A stretch of DNA of 64,000 bases, taken from positions 1 through 64,000 of the forward strand of contig NZ_LACH01000014.1 in NCBI RefSeq assembly GCF_000968015.1, written 5' to 3'. The notes below the pieces were generated by a model. The model was not told where the DNA came from. It saw only the letters and a program-made list of their open reading frames with translations, and ran no database searches. Positions 36,998-46,030 of the stretch are shown here, in pieces; position 1 is the first letter of the stretch, and the number at the start of each line of letters is the position of its first letter. Source of the DNA: Pseudomonas fluorescens. Lineage in GTDB: Bacteria; Pseudomonadota; Gammaproteobacteria; Pseudomonadales; Pseudomonadaceae. Made by a program: the position numbers and the translations under genes.

Positions 36998-37297
36998 TCA
37001 ATTTCGGTTGGCCAGGATCTTGTCCTGAGCAGCATTGCGTAATGCCGCGATGACGCAGGGCTCCAGCCGACCTTCGGCGATCAGCACGTCGCGATGCAAA
37101 CCGTCGACGACATCCGTCAGTAGACGTTTGCTGGTCAACTGAGCCTGATTGAACGCCCGCTCGACCACGATCGCGCCGGTCGCATTTTTCAGTGTCACCA
37201 GGCATTCGCCATGGGTACCCGACGGGGTCAACGTTACCTGATACGGGCTCAGAGCTTCACCGAGCAATAGACTGATACTTTCCATCTCGATCACCAC
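36998..37297 (-). CDS. DUF3509 family protein
   Basis: A 95-99 residue Pseudomonas-specific small protein of the DUF3509 family. The pattern LLLGEALSPYQVTLTPSG, then LKNATGAIVVERAFNQAQLT and LHRDVLIAEGRLEPCVIAALR, fits it. The start is either GTG at 37297 or ATG at 37285 (MESISLL); neither has a strong ribosome-binding site. Function unknown. It sits between the solute-binding gene and the kinase-less sensor gene as its own unit. Confidence 0.8.
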   Translation of the reverse strand: MVIEMESISLLLGEALSPYQVTLTPSGTHGECLVTLKNATGAIVVERAFNQAQLTSKRLLTDVVDGLHRDVLIAEGRLEPCVIAALRNAAQDKILANRN

Positions 37298-37447
37298 TCA
37301 TTAGTCCGAAAACAAAGTGCCTGGGGCGTGCCTACAGTAAATGACCACTGGCTCGAGAAGAAAGTTCTGGATACCGACTGCTGGTGAACCTGCGCCTCTG
37401 GTTAATAGAGCATGCACGGCCAAGATGACAGATATAAAACAGCCGAG

Positions 37448-38806
37448 TCACGCCTGCGTCTTACGCTTGCCGATATCGGTCCATCCTCCCAGCAAGCCCC
37501 GCAATTGCCCGTCGGCACCGTAAAAAGGCACCGTCCACTGATAGACATGCCTGACGCCGTTGTTGAACATCAATTGACGCTCACTGAAGCGCGTCTTGCG
37601 CGTACCGAGCTGGGCCATGAACTCTGCGTGCAGCAGCTCGGCGGTCTCTTTGGGCAAGACATCCAGTTCAATCAGCTGTCGTCCCTGAACCTGGTCGAAA
37701 CGGGTCGACAAGCCCTCCTCATAACTTTTGTTGCACATGATCAAACGCCCTTCAAGATCACGAACAAACATCGGGTCGGGCACGGCGTCCATCAACGCAT
37801 GCTGGAAGGCGAGCTGATCACTCAGACTCTTCTCGGCATCCAGGCGCTGCTGGATCAATACCGTGAGCCGTCGGTTCCAGAGCAGGGACAACAGGCCGAA
37901 CAGACTGACGATAAACATTCCCCAACAGCCCCACTCGGTGAGTCGGTGCCAGACGCCGGGCACCTTGACGGGGGCAATCCCATTGAGCCATTTCAGGCGA
38001 ATGGCGCGCAATTCGGCAGGATCAAGCGCCTCCAGCGCCTTGTTGAGGATGCTCGACAGCTCAGGCTGACCTTTGCGTACGGCCAGGTGGTCCGCCTCCC
38101 ATTTGCCCTCGACCGTATACCCGACCTTGAGCTGCCCGGACGGATAGAGTTGTGCCCCGGTTTCGTTTTCGATGGTGGCATAGGCCTCACCGCTCTCGAC
38201 CAGCGCCCGGGCCTCGGCGTAGGTTTTAACCGAGCGCAGCTCGATGTCCGGATAGTCGCGGTGAATGGTGGCCTCCAGCGCATGCCGGGTTGGCAACACC
38301 AGAACCCTTCCCGACAGCTGCTCCAAAGATTGCACCTCTGGCGCCCCGGCCCGCCCGACGAACACCCAGCCAGCGCCACCGAACGCATGACTGAAATCCA
38401 GAAACGTCTTGCGTTCGTCATTCATCGCCAGCGTCGTGCTCATGTCCGCTGCGCCACTTTCCAGTCGCCCGAGCAACTGATCGGTGGAAAACGATTCTTC
38501 GTGAACAAACTGCAATCCCGTCATCGCGCTGATGCGGTTGAGTAGATCATTGTTCAAGCCGTTCCATTGGCCGTGCTCATCCTTGAACAGGTACAGCGGA
38601 TATTGCACCGATGCGACGGTGACTTTCGAATGCTCGGCAACCCATTTCAACTCCTGGGCGTCCAGCTCGATCATTGGGCCAGCAACCGATCCTTTGGAAT
38701 CGGTCGCCGCCAATTGCGACGCGCTCGCCCATTGAGCAAAGCCCAGGGTGCCGACTAAAAAAAACATCCAGCACGCGGCTGGTTTTAACCCTCTGAAAAA
38801 CAGCAT
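37448..38806 (-). CDS. Periplasmic sensor with SBP, membrane segment and PAS but no kinase
   Basis: A 452-residue protein. It has a signal peptide (FFLVGTLGFAQWASA), one family-3 solute-binding domain at about residues 50-280, a membrane segment around 292-315 (WGCWGMFIVSLFGLLSLLWN), a short coiled coil (QRLDAEKSLSDQLAFQHAL) and a PAS domain (MDAVPDPMFVRDLEGRLIMCN) ending in GGWTDIGKRKTQA-stop. This is the front half of BvgS/EvgS-type hybrid kinases. The position where the histidine-kinase helix would start is the stop codon, and no kinase domain follows in any frame. The ATG at 38806 has AAGGA seven bases upstream. It could be a natural decoy or a truncated gene. Confidence 0.85.
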   Translation of the reverse strand: MLFFRGLKPAACWMFFLVGTLGFAQWASASQLAATDSKGSVAGPMIELDAQELKWVAEHSKVTVASVQYPLYLFKDEHGQWNGLNNDLLNRISAMTGLQFVHEESFSTDQLLGRLESGAADMSTTLAMNDERKTFLDFSHAFGGAGWVFVGRAGAPEVQSLEQLSGRVLVLPTRHALEATIHRDYPDIELRSVKTYAEARALVESGEAYATIENETGAQLYPSGQLKVGYTVEGKWEADHLAVRKGQPELSSILNKALEALDPAELRAIRLKWLNGIAPVKVPGVWHRLTEWGCWGMFIVSLFGLLSLLWNRRLTVLIQQRLDAEKSLSDQLAFQHALMDAVPDPMFVRDLEGRLIMCNKSYEEGLSTRFDQVQGRQLIELDVLPKETAELLHAEFMAQLGTRKTRFSERQLMFNNGVRHVYQWTVPFYGADGQLRGLLGGWTDIGKRKTQA

Positions 38807-38892
38807 TGCCACTTCCTTGGTGATCGTCTCGCCCGCCCTTCATGGGCGGCTCTTCATTTACGAAACCCGACAAGTGTGGCATGCAGAAATGA

Positions 38893-38917
38893 GAAAGCCC
38901 GTCAGGAGACGGGCTTC
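38893..38917 (-). terminator. Terminator of the dsbC-hom-thrC group
   Basis: GAAGCCCGTC-TCCTG-ACGGGCTTTC on the minus strand, 23 bases after the thrC stop. Compact stem followed by a T-rich stretch. Confidence 0.85.
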
Positions 38918-38939
38918 AAAATGTGACAGTTTTAATCGG

Positions 38940-40349
38940 TTACAAAGGCTTGCCGCGGTTGCCATGCTGACTGACAAAGGCCTGCACGGCTTTCAGGTCA
39001 TTTGGCAGCACGGTACAGCGCTCATCTCGCTCAAACAAATCAGAAAGATGTGCAGGTAGTTCAAGCGCTTTTCCTACGCCCGCTTTTTCCACTGCGTCCG
39101 GGAATTTGACCGGATGGGCCGTACCGAGGATCACCATCGGGATATCCAGGCTGCGACGGCACTCGCGCGCCGCCTTCACGCCGATAGCGGTGTGCGGATC
39201 CAGCAGTTCGCCGGTTTGCTCATAAACTTCGGCAATGGTTTCGCAGGTTTGCGTGTCATCCACGGCCAGCGAATCGAACAGCTTGCGGGCTTCGGTCCAA
39301 CGTTCCTGTTCGACGCTGAAGCCGCCACCTTGTTTGAAGGTGTCCATCAGCCCGGCAATCGCTGCGCCGTTGCGACCGTGCAGGTCGAACAGCAGGCGTT
39401 CGAAGTTCGACGACACCATGATGTCCATCGACGGCGACAGCGTGGCATGCAGGGTGTCCTTGACGTACTGATTGCCGCTCATGAAGCGGTGCAGGATGTC
39501 GTTGCGGTTGGTAGCGACGATCAACTGGTTGATCGGCAGGCCCATGTTGCGCGCCAGGTAACCGGCAAAAATGTCGCCGAAGTTGCCGGTCGGCACCGAG
39601 AACGATACCGAACGCGCCGGGCCGCCCAGTTGCAGGGCTGCGTGGAAGTAGTAAACGATCTGGGCCATGATCCGCGCCCAGTTGATCGAGTTCACCGCCA
39701 CCAGGCGGGTGCCCTTGAGGAAGCTCTGGTCAGCGAAGCTGGCCTTGACCATTTCCTGGCAGTCATCGAAGTTGCCTTCGATGGCGATGTTATGGATGTT
39801 CTCGCCGAAGATGGTGGTCATCTGGCGGCGCTGCACTTCGGACACACGGTTGTGCGGGTGCAGGATGAAGATGTCGACGTTTTCGCAGTGCTTGCAGCCT
39901 TCGATGGCGGCCGAACCGGTGTCGCCGGAGGTGGCACCGACAATCACCACGCGCTCACCGCGTTTTTCCAACACGTAGTCGAGCAGACGACCCAGCAGCT
40001 GCAAGGCGAAGTCTTTGAACGCGAGAGTCGGGCCGTGGAACAGCTCCAGCACCCATTCGTTGCCGTTCAGCTGACGCAACGGGGCCACGGCGTTGTGCGA
40101 AAACACACCGTAGGTTTCTTCGAGGATCTTTTTGAAATCGGCGTCAGGAATGCTACCGGTGACGAACGGGCGCATCACCCGGAAAGCCAGCTCGTGATAC
40201 GGCAGGCCGGCCCAGGAAGCGATTTCTTCCTGGGTGAAACGTGGCAGGTTTTCCGGGACGTACAGACCGCCGTCCGTGGCCAGACCGGCCAGCAGGACGT
40301 CTTCGAAATTCAGGGCCGGTGCCTGGCCGCGGGTACTGATATAACGCAT
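38940..40349 (-). CDS. thrC: Threonine synthase
   Basis: Makes threonine from O-phosphohomoserine with PLP. At 469 residues it is the long (class II-like) form found in pseudomonads. The PLP lysine lies in ELFHGPTLAFKDFALQLLGR; phosphate-binding VGATSGDTGSAAIEG follows. The ATG at 40349 begins the family-typical MRYISTRGQAP, with GGAG upstream; an in-frame GTG/ATG 12 bases earlier is not needed. It directly follows hom, the usual threonine pathway pair. Confidence 0.97.
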   Translation of the reverse strand: MRYISTRGQAPALNFEDVLLAGLATDGGLYVPENLPRFTQEEIASWAGLPYHELAFRVMRPFVTGSIPDADFKKILEETYGVFSHNAVAPLRQLNGNEWVLELFHGPTLAFKDFALQLLGRLLDYVLEKRGERVVIVGATSGDTGSAAIEGCKHCENVDIFILHPHNRVSEVQRRQMTTIFGENIHNIAIEGNFDDCQEMVKASFADQSFLKGTRLVAVNSINWARIMAQIVYYFHAALQLGGPARSVSFSVPTGNFGDIFAGYLARNMGLPINQLIVATNRNDILHRFMSGNQYVKDTLHATLSPSMDIMVSSNFERLLFDLHGRNGAAIAGLMDTFKQGGGFSVEQERWTEARKLFDSLAVDDTQTCETIAEVYEQTGELLDPHTAIGVKAARECRRSLDIPMVILGTAHPVKFPDAVEKAGVGKALELPAHLSDLFERDERCTVLPNDLKAVQAFVSQHGNRGKPL

Positions 40350-40415
40350 GACTGGCTCCAATAGACAGTGTTCGCAAACCCGGGCCCGCAGGCGAGCCCG
40401 GTGAACGATAACGGC

Positions 40416-41720
40416 TTAGTTCAGGTGCTCGACGCGGATCCGTACGACCGGACCGACCACGCCAGCCAAGGCTTCGAGGGCGGCGATCGCGTCGTTCATG
40501 TGCTGTTCCAGCACGCGGTGAGTCAGCAGGATCATCGGCACCAGGCCGTCGTGTTCTTCGACTTCCTTCTGCATGATCGATTCGATGTTGATGCCGCGCT
40601 CCGACAGGATGCTCGCCACCTGCGCCAACACGCCCGGATGGTCCTTGGCCTGGATGCGCAGGTAATAGGAGCTTTCGCAGGCTTCGATCGGCAGGATCGG
40701 GTGGGCCGACAGCGAATCCGGCTGGAATGCCAGGTGCGGTACGCGGTTTTCCGGGTCGGAAGTCATGGCGCGAACCACATCCACCAGGTCGGCGATCACC
40801 GACGAAGCAGTCGGCTCCATGCCAGCGCCAGCGCCGTAGAACAGCGTAGAACCGGCGGCATCACCGTTGACCATCACCGCGTTCATCACGCCGTTGACGT
40901 TGGCGATCAGGCGATCGGCCGGGATCAGCGTCGGGTGCACGCGCAACTCGATACCGGCCGCCGTGCTACGCGCCACGCCCAGGTGCTTGATGCGATAGCC
41001 CAGCGCTTCGGCGTAGTTCACGTCAGCGGTAGTCAGCTTGGTGATGCCTTCGGTGTAAGCCTTGTCGAACTGCAGCGGAATGCCGAACGCGATGGACGCC
41101 AGGATCGTCAGCTTGTGGGCCGCGTCGATGCCTTCAACGTCGAAGGTCGGATCGGCCTCGGCGTAACCCAGGGCTTGCGCCTCGGCGAGTACGTCTTCGA
41201 AGGTCCGGCCCTTCTCACGCATTTCGGTGAGGATGAAGTTGCCGGTGCCGTTGATGATGCCGGCGACCCAGTTGATGCGGTTGGCCGACAGGCCTTCACG
41301 GATAGCCTTGATCACCGGAATGCCACCGGCCACGGCGGCTTCGAACGCCACAATCACGCCCTTCTCCCGGGCCTTGGCGAAAATTTCATTACCGTGAACG
41401 GCGATCAACGCCTTGTTCGCGGTCACAACATGTTTTCCGTTCTCGATCGCTTTGAGTACCAGCTCGCGGGCAACGGTGTAGCCGCCCACCAGCTCTATGA
41501 CGATGTCGATCTCAGGGTTCGTGGCCACTTCGAAGACATCGTTGGTAATCGCAATACCGGTCGTCTGGAACTGAGGCTTTGGCGTGCGCATGGCAATTTG
41601 TGCCACTTCGATTCCACGCCCGGCACGACGAGCAATTTCCTCGGCGTTACGCTGAAGTACGTTGAAGGTACCGCCACCGACGGTCCCTAACCCACAGATG
41701 CCTACTTTGACCGGTTTCAC
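40416..41720 (-). CDS. hom: Homoserine dehydrogenase
   Basis: Reduces aspartate semialdehyde to homoserine in the threonine/methionine branch. The 434 residues comprise an NAD(P)-binding domain (VGICGLGTVGGGTFNVL), the catalytic domain (WVAGIINGTGNFILTEM; FDVEGIDAAHKLTILASIAFG) and a C-terminal ACT domain (LRIQAKDHPGVLAQVASILSERGINI) for threonine feedback. The start is GTG at 41720 with GGGGAG seven bases upstream; upstream codons lack homology. Confidence 0.97.
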   Translation of the reverse strand: MKPVKVGICGLGTVGGGTFNVLQRNAEEIARRAGRGIEVAQIAMRTPKPQFQTTGIAITNDVFEVATNPEIDIVIELVGGYTVARELVLKAIENGKHVVTANKALIAVHGNEIFAKAREKGVIVAFEAAVAGGIPVIKAIREGLSANRINWVAGIINGTGNFILTEMREKGRTFEDVLAEAQALGYAEADPTFDVEGIDAAHKLTILASIAFGIPLQFDKAYTEGITKLTTADVNYAEALGYRIKHLGVARSTAAGIELRVHPTLIPADRLIANVNGVMNAVMVNGDAAGSTLFYGAGAGMEPTASSVIADLVDVVRAMTSDPENRVPHLAFQPDSLSAHPILPIEACESSYYLRIQAKDHPGVLAQVASILSERGINIESIMQKEVEEHDGLVPMILLTHRVLEQHMNDAIAALEALAGVVGPVVRIRVEHLN

Positions 41721-41854
41721 TGTGAACTCCCCATAAAACGGCCGACTCAAGGCCGGCCGTGAAAACAACCGCATACTCGCGGTTCTCTATTAATGGCCCG
41801 GCGAATGCTGCCGCCGAACCATGATCGTCAATGGCTGACCGTGACGATGCGAAT

Positions 41855-42586
41855 TTACTTCGCGCCCAGTGCCAGTTTGGCGACTTGTGGCGCAGGCTGG
41901 TAGCCCGGAATGACTTGGCCGTCGGCCAAAACGATGGCCGGTGTACCGTTCACGCCAATCGACTGACCGAGAGCGAACTGCTTGGAAACCGGGTTATCGC
42001 ACTTGGCGGCCTTGATTTCCTTGCCGTCGACCATCTTGTCCATGGCGGCTTTCTTGTCTTTCGAGCACCAGACCGCTTGCAGTTGTTCGTCACCCGGCGA
42101 GCCAAGGCCCTGGCGCGGGAACGCGACATAACGCACTTCGATGCCGCGCTTGTTCAGCTCAGGCACTTCGGCGTGCAGCTTGTGGCAATACGGGCAGGTG
42201 GTGTCGGTGAATACGGTGATGTGCGATTTGGTTTCGCCGATTGCCGGATAGACCACGGTTTCAGCCACTGGAATCTCGTTGACCAGTTTGGAAACGCCCA
42301 GGCGTTCGGTCTTCTCGGTCAGGTTGACCGGTTTGCCGTCCTTGAGCTGGAACAAGTAACCCTGAACGACGTACTGGCCGTCGGCACTGGCATAGAGCAC
42401 GCGGCTGCCCTTGAGTTTGACTTCGTACAGACCTGGCAGCGGGCTGGCGGTGATGCTTTCTACCGGCACCTCGAGCTGGAGGTTTTCCAGGCTTTTACGA
42501 ATGGCTTTGTCGGCCGCGTCATCGGCGACGGCAAAGGTGCTGACCAACGCAATGGCTGCGGCGGCGAAAATCTGGGTCAGACGCAT
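41855..42586 (-). CDS. dsbC: Periplasmic disulfide isomerase DsbC
   Basis: Corrects wrong disulfides in periplasmic proteins. The 243 residues have a signal peptide (MRLTQIFAAAAIALVSTFAVA), an N-terminal dimerisation domain (VESITASPLPGLYEVKLKG) and a thioredoxin fold with the active site TTCPYCHKLHAEV (CPYC). The ATG at 42586 has CAGGAG just upstream; the frame extends to 42673 but the signal peptide fixes the start. Placed before hom and thrC on the same strand. Confidence 0.96.
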   Translation of the reverse strand: MRLTQIFAAAAIALVSTFAVADDAADKAIRKSLENLQLEVPVESITASPLPGLYEVKLKGSRVLYASADGQYVVQGYLFQLKDGKPVNLTEKTERLGVSKLVNEIPVAETVVYPAIGETKSHITVFTDTTCPYCHKLHAEVPELNKRGIEVRYVAFPRQGLGSPGDEQLQAVWCSKDKKAAMDKMVDGKEIKAAKCDNPVSKQFALGQSIGVNGTPAIVLADGQVIPGYQPAPQVAKLALGAK

Positions 42587-42739
42587 GAGAACTCCTGAAG
42601 GCGGACAAATGGGACGATCAGAATGCCCGTGCCGAAACACCGGGTCATAAACGCCCATCGTGCAAACCGGCAAAGCCTACCACATAAGGCCCCTGTGGCC
42701 GAATGCGGGTGACGCGAGACATTGGGACAACGCACCCCC

Positions 42740-42831
42740 CTGTAGGAGTGAGCCTGCTCGCGATAGCGGTAGTCCTGACAACACAGCGGTGACTGACAGA
42801 TCGCCATCGCGAGCAGGCTCACTCCTACAGG
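42740..42831. repeat. Paired REP palindrome (family A variant)
   Basis: CTGTAGGAGTGAGCCTGCTC and GAGCAGGCTCACTCCTACAG in inverted orientation, between xerD and dsbC. Same variant as at 1309-1414. Confidence 0.9.
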
Positions 42832-42839
42832 GATTTTGT

Positions 42840-43736
42840 TCAGCCTCTGGGGTGATGTTTGGCGTGCAGGTCCTGCAAGCGGGCACGGGCGACGTGGGTG
42901 TAGATCTGCGTGGTCGACAGATCGCTATGGCCGAGTAGCATTTGCACCACCCGCAGGTCCGCGCCGTGGTTGAGCAAGTGCGTGGCGAAGGCATGGCGCA
43001 AGGTGTGCGGCGACAGCGACTTACCGATCCCGGCAACCTTGGCCTGGTGCTTGATGCGATGCCAGAAGGTCTGCCGAGTCATCTGCTCGCCGCGCTGGCT
43101 GGGGAACATGACATCGCTGGGACGCCCGCCAAGCAGCTCCTGGCGGCCATCGCGCAGGTAACGCTCGACCCAGACAATCGCCTCCTCGCCCATTGGCACC
43201 AGCCGCTCCTTGCTGCCCTTGCCCATCACTCGCAGCACGCCTTGGCGCAGATTGACCTGCTCCAGTGTAAGGCTGATCAGCTCCGTCACACGCAAGCCAC
43301 AGGCATAAAGCACTTCGAGCATGGCGCGGTCGCGCTGGCCGATGGCTTCGCTCAGATCCGGCGCCTTCAGCAGCGCTTCCACATCCGCTTCCGACAAGGA
43401 TTTGGGCAAAGGCCTACCGAGCTGAGGCATGTCGATGCGCAACGTCGGATCGACGGCGATCAGCTTTTCCCGCAGCAAATAGCGATAAAAGCCACGCACA
43501 CCAGAGAGAAATCGCGCCGTCGAGCGGGGTTTGTAGTTTTGCTCCAGACGCCAGGCCAAGTGATCGAGGATCAATTCGCGGCCGGCATTGATCAACTCCA
43601 ACCCTTTTTCCTGCAGCCAGCCGTTGAACAGGGCCAGGTCGCTGCGATAGGCATCGCGGGTGTTATCGGAAAGACCTTTCTCCAGCCACAGAGCGTCGAG
43701 GAATTGGTCTATCAAAGGATGATCGATGGCGGGCAT
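42840..43736 (-). CDS. xerD: Site-specific tyrosine recombinase XerD
   Basis: Resolves chromosome dimers at dif together with XerC. The 298 residues have the SAM-like N-domain (LSDNTRDAYRSDLALF) and the catalytic domain with active-site residues: Arg in YACGLRVTELISLT, Lys in GKGSKERLVPMG, the HxxR box PHTLRHAFATHLL, and Tyr in SDLSTTQIYTHV. Length as in E. coli. Single gene here. Confidence 0.97.
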   Translation of the reverse strand: MPAIDHPLIDQFLDALWLEKGLSDNTRDAYRSDLALFNGWLQEKGLELINAGRELILDHLAWRLEQNYKPRSTARFLSGVRGFYRYLLREKLIAVDPTLRIDMPQLGRPLPKSLSEADVEALLKAPDLSEAIGQRDRAMLEVLYACGLRVTELISLTLEQVNLRQGVLRVMGKGSKERLVPMGEEAIVWVERYLRDGRQELLGGRPSDVMFPSQRGEQMTRQTFWHRIKHQAKVAGIGKSLSPHTLRHAFATHLLNHGADLRVVQMLLGHSDLSTTQIYTHVARARLQDLHAKHHPRG

Positions 43737-43788
43737 AAAGGCTCAGGCAAGACCGACAGTACGGCCAGGGAAGATAAATCGCAGGCAA

Positions 43789-43817
43789 CAAAAAAGCAGC
43801 CCGTAGGCTGCTTTTTT
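43789..43817 (-). terminator. Terminator of the rpsP-rimM-trmD-rplS operon
   Basis: AAAAAAGCAGCC / GGCTGCTTTTTT with a five-base loop, 19 bases after the rplS stop. T-run present in both directions. Confidence 0.93.
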
Positions 43818-43835
43818 CTGCATCGGAAGCTGGAC

Positions 43836-44186
43836 TTAAGCCAGTTTTTCCTTGATGCGAGCTGCTTTACCGGACAGGTCACGCAGGTAGTACAGCTTGG
43901 CTTTACGTACGTCACCGCGACGTTTAACGGCCATGCTGTCGATTTGCGGGCTGTAGGTCTGGAAAGTACGCTCTACGCCAACACCGTTGGAGATTTTACG
44001 AACGGTGAAAGCACTGTTTACGCCGCGGTTACGCTTGGCGATAACAACACCTTCGAACGCTTGCAGACGCGAACGGTCGCCTTCCTTCACTTTCACCTGA
44101 ACGACAATGGTGTCGCCCGGGGCAAAGGTAGGGATCTCTTTGGTCATCTGCTCTGCTTCGAGTGCAAGGATGATTTTGTTAGTCAT
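43836..44186 (-). CDS. rplS: 50S ribosomal protein L19
   Basis: Ribosomal protein at the 30S-50S interface, 116 residues. Recognised by [47 protein letters not shown] split around residue 40 and [17 protein letters not shown] C-terminus ([19 protein letters not shown]). Last gene of the operon, 45 bases after trmD, followed by the terminator. Confidence 0.98.
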
Positions 44187-44231
44187 GCTGTGCTCCTAAG
44201 GTAAATCGTCGGATCTACCATCGATACGTTG

Positions 44232-44984
44232 TTAACTATCGTCCCGCTCGCGGATGTATTCCTCGAGCAGCTTCTTCTCTTCTCCAGAAAGCGAGCGGCT
44301 TTCCAGAAGATCGGCGCGTCGTTCAAAGGTCCTACCAAGGGACTGCTGTAAACGCCAACGCCGGATATGCGCGTGATTGCCACTTAGCAACACGTCGGGA
44401 ACACGCTGATCCGCATACACCTCCGGTCGGGTGTAGTGCGGGCAATCCAGCAAACCATCCGTAAAGGAATCTTCCTCGGCGGAGTCCGCATGCCCTAAAG
44501 CTCCAGGCAGCAGTCGTGTAACCGCATCGATCAGGACCATCGCCGGCAGCTCGCCGCCAGACAGTACATAGTCGCCAATCGACCACTCTTCATCGACATG
44601 AGCCTCTATAAAACGCTCGTCAATGCCTTCATAGCGGCCGGCAATCAGGATCAATGCATCCAGATTCGCCAACTCGCGTACCGCCGACTGAGTCAGTTGA
44701 CGGCCTTGGGGGGACAGGTAAATTACCTTCGCCGCCTCCCCGGCTGCTGCCTTGGCCTGAACCAACGCATCTTCCAGGGGCTTGATCTTCATCACCATGC
44801 CTGGACCACCGCCAAATGGGCGATCATCCACAGTGTGATGTCGATCCGTCGTGTAGTCTCGCGGATTCCAACAGGTGAGCTGCAAGAGCCCCTGTTTCAC
44901 CGCACGACTGGTGATGCCGTACTCGCTGATGGCGGAGAACATCTCGGGAAACAAACTGATCACTTCTACGCGCAAGTTAGCCAC
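44232..44984 (-). CDS. trmD: tRNA (guanine-N1-)-methyltransferase
   Basis: Methylates G37 of tRNAs using SAM to prevent frameshifting. The 250 residues contain [35 protein letters not shown], the trefoil-knot SAM site [15 protein letters not shown] and [15 protein letters not shown]. The start is GTG at 44984, two bases after the rimM stop, consistent with the family N-terminus. The frame reaches back to 45050 inside rimM but gives no homologous residues. Confidence 0.97.
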   Translation of the reverse strand: MANLRVEVISLFPEMFSAISEYGITSRAVKQGLLQLTCWNPRDYTTDRHHTVDDRPFGGGPGMVMKIKPLEDALVQAKAAAGEAAKVIYLSPQGRQLTQSAVRELANLDALILIAGRYEGIDERFIEAHVDEEWSIGDYVLSGGELPAMVLIDAVTRLLPGALGHADSAEEDSFTDGLLDCPHYTRPEVYADQRVPDVLLSGNHAHIRRWRLQQSLGRTFERRADLLESRSLSGEEKKLLEEYIRERDDS

Positions 44985-44986
44985 GC

Positions 44987-45523
44987 TTAGAAGTCCGCAT
45001 CCCATTCCACCTTCATCTCGCCTGCGGCAAGGTCGACGGCCAACACGCATTGCTCCGTATAGGGCAACAGGCGTTCGCGATCATCCAGGCTGCCAGCGCA
45101 AGGCTTGACCACCATTACATCATTGGCGCCGGTTTCCAGAAGATGATCGATTTTCCCGAGCAATTGTCCGAGTTGATCAATGACCTTCAGACCTTCCAGC
45201 TGGTACCAGTAGTACTCGCCGTCGGTCAATTCAGGGAACAGGTTGCGCGGCACGCAGATCTCATAACCGGCCAGAAGACGCGCTTCTTCACGATCATCAA
45301 GACCCTTGAGCTTTGCGACCAGGAACTTATCGCTCCCGCGTCCGCTGACCAGCTCGACCTGTTTCACATTGCCTTCGCGCTTTAGCGTCCAGGTTTTGTA
45401 CTGCAACAGGTTTTCAGTCGGATCAGTAAAGGAATACACCTTCACTTCGCCGCGAACGCCATGAACCGAATAAATTTTGCCGATAACGATCAAATCATCA
45501 GCAACAGCTGGCGTCGCGTTCAT
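44987..45523 (-). CDS. rimM: Ribosome maturation factor RimM
   Basis: Assists assembly of the 30S head, binding S19. The 178 residues have a RimM N-domain ([21 protein letters not shown]) and PRC-barrel C-domain ([38 protein letters not shown]). ATG at 45523, five bases after the rpsP stop. Confidence 0.97.
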   Translation of the reverse strand: MNATPAVADDLIVIGKIYSVHGVRGEVKVYSFTDPTENLLQYKTWTLKREGNVKQVELVSGRGSDKFLVAKLKGLDDREEARLLAGYEICVPRNLFPELTDGEYYWYQLEGLKVIDQLGQLLGKIDHLLETGANDVMVVKPCAGSLDDRERLLPYTEQCVLAVDLAAGEMKVEWDADF

Positions 45524-45528
45524 ATTGC

Positions 45529-45780
45529 TCAGGCCGCAGCCTTAGCCGCGTCCTTCAACAACTGAGCAACGCGCTCAGAAGGTTGTGCACCAACGCTCAG
45601 CCAGTAGGCTACGCGCTCTTGGTTCACGGACAGACGGACTTCTTGACCACGAGCAACAGGGTTGAAGAAACCAACCTGTTCCTTGTGCGAACCGTCGCGC
45701 GGGTTGCGGCTGTCGGTTACGGTCAAGTGGTAAAACGGGCGCTTTTTGGAGCCGCCAAGGGCAAGACGGATTGTTAGCAT
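45529..45780 (-). CDS. rpsP: 30S ribosomal protein S16
   Basis: Small-subunit assembly protein of 83 residues: [20 protein letters not shown], then [19 protein letters not shown] and [18 protein letters not shown]. First gene of rpsP-rimM-trmD-rplS; a candidate promoter lies about 75 bases upstream. Confidence 0.98.
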   Translation of the reverse strand: MLTIRLALGGSKKRPFYHLTVTDSRNPRDGSHKEQVGFFNPVARGQEVRLSVNQERVAYWLSVGAQPSERVAQLLKDAAKAAA

Positions 45781-45852
45781 GTGAACATCGTTCCTGTAGT
45801 CGGTGCTGCAAATCTAAAGGCACAGCGGGCATAGGTGCCCGAAAGGCCGCAT

Positions 45853-45880
45853 ATTCTAAGGAATATCCGGACTTTTGCAA
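45853..45880 (-). promoter_or_regulatory. Predicted sigma-70 promoter of the rpsP operon
   Basis: On the minus strand TTGCAA (45880-45875), a 16-base spacer and TAGAAT (45858-45853). The -10 ends 73 bases before the rpsP start. A good consensus match in an otherwise non-coding 250-base gap. Confidence 0.65.
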
Positions 45881-46030
45881 ATGACTTTTTCCGGCGGCCT
45901 TTCAGTCGCCATCAAGATTTGCTATAGAGCCGTCGTTGAAAACGGCCAGTCAGCTCCCGCCAAGTGCGGGTTTGCTGGAGATCCCACGTCCATGTGGGGC
46001 TGCGTCGACATGACTGTCGGCGCGAATTCT

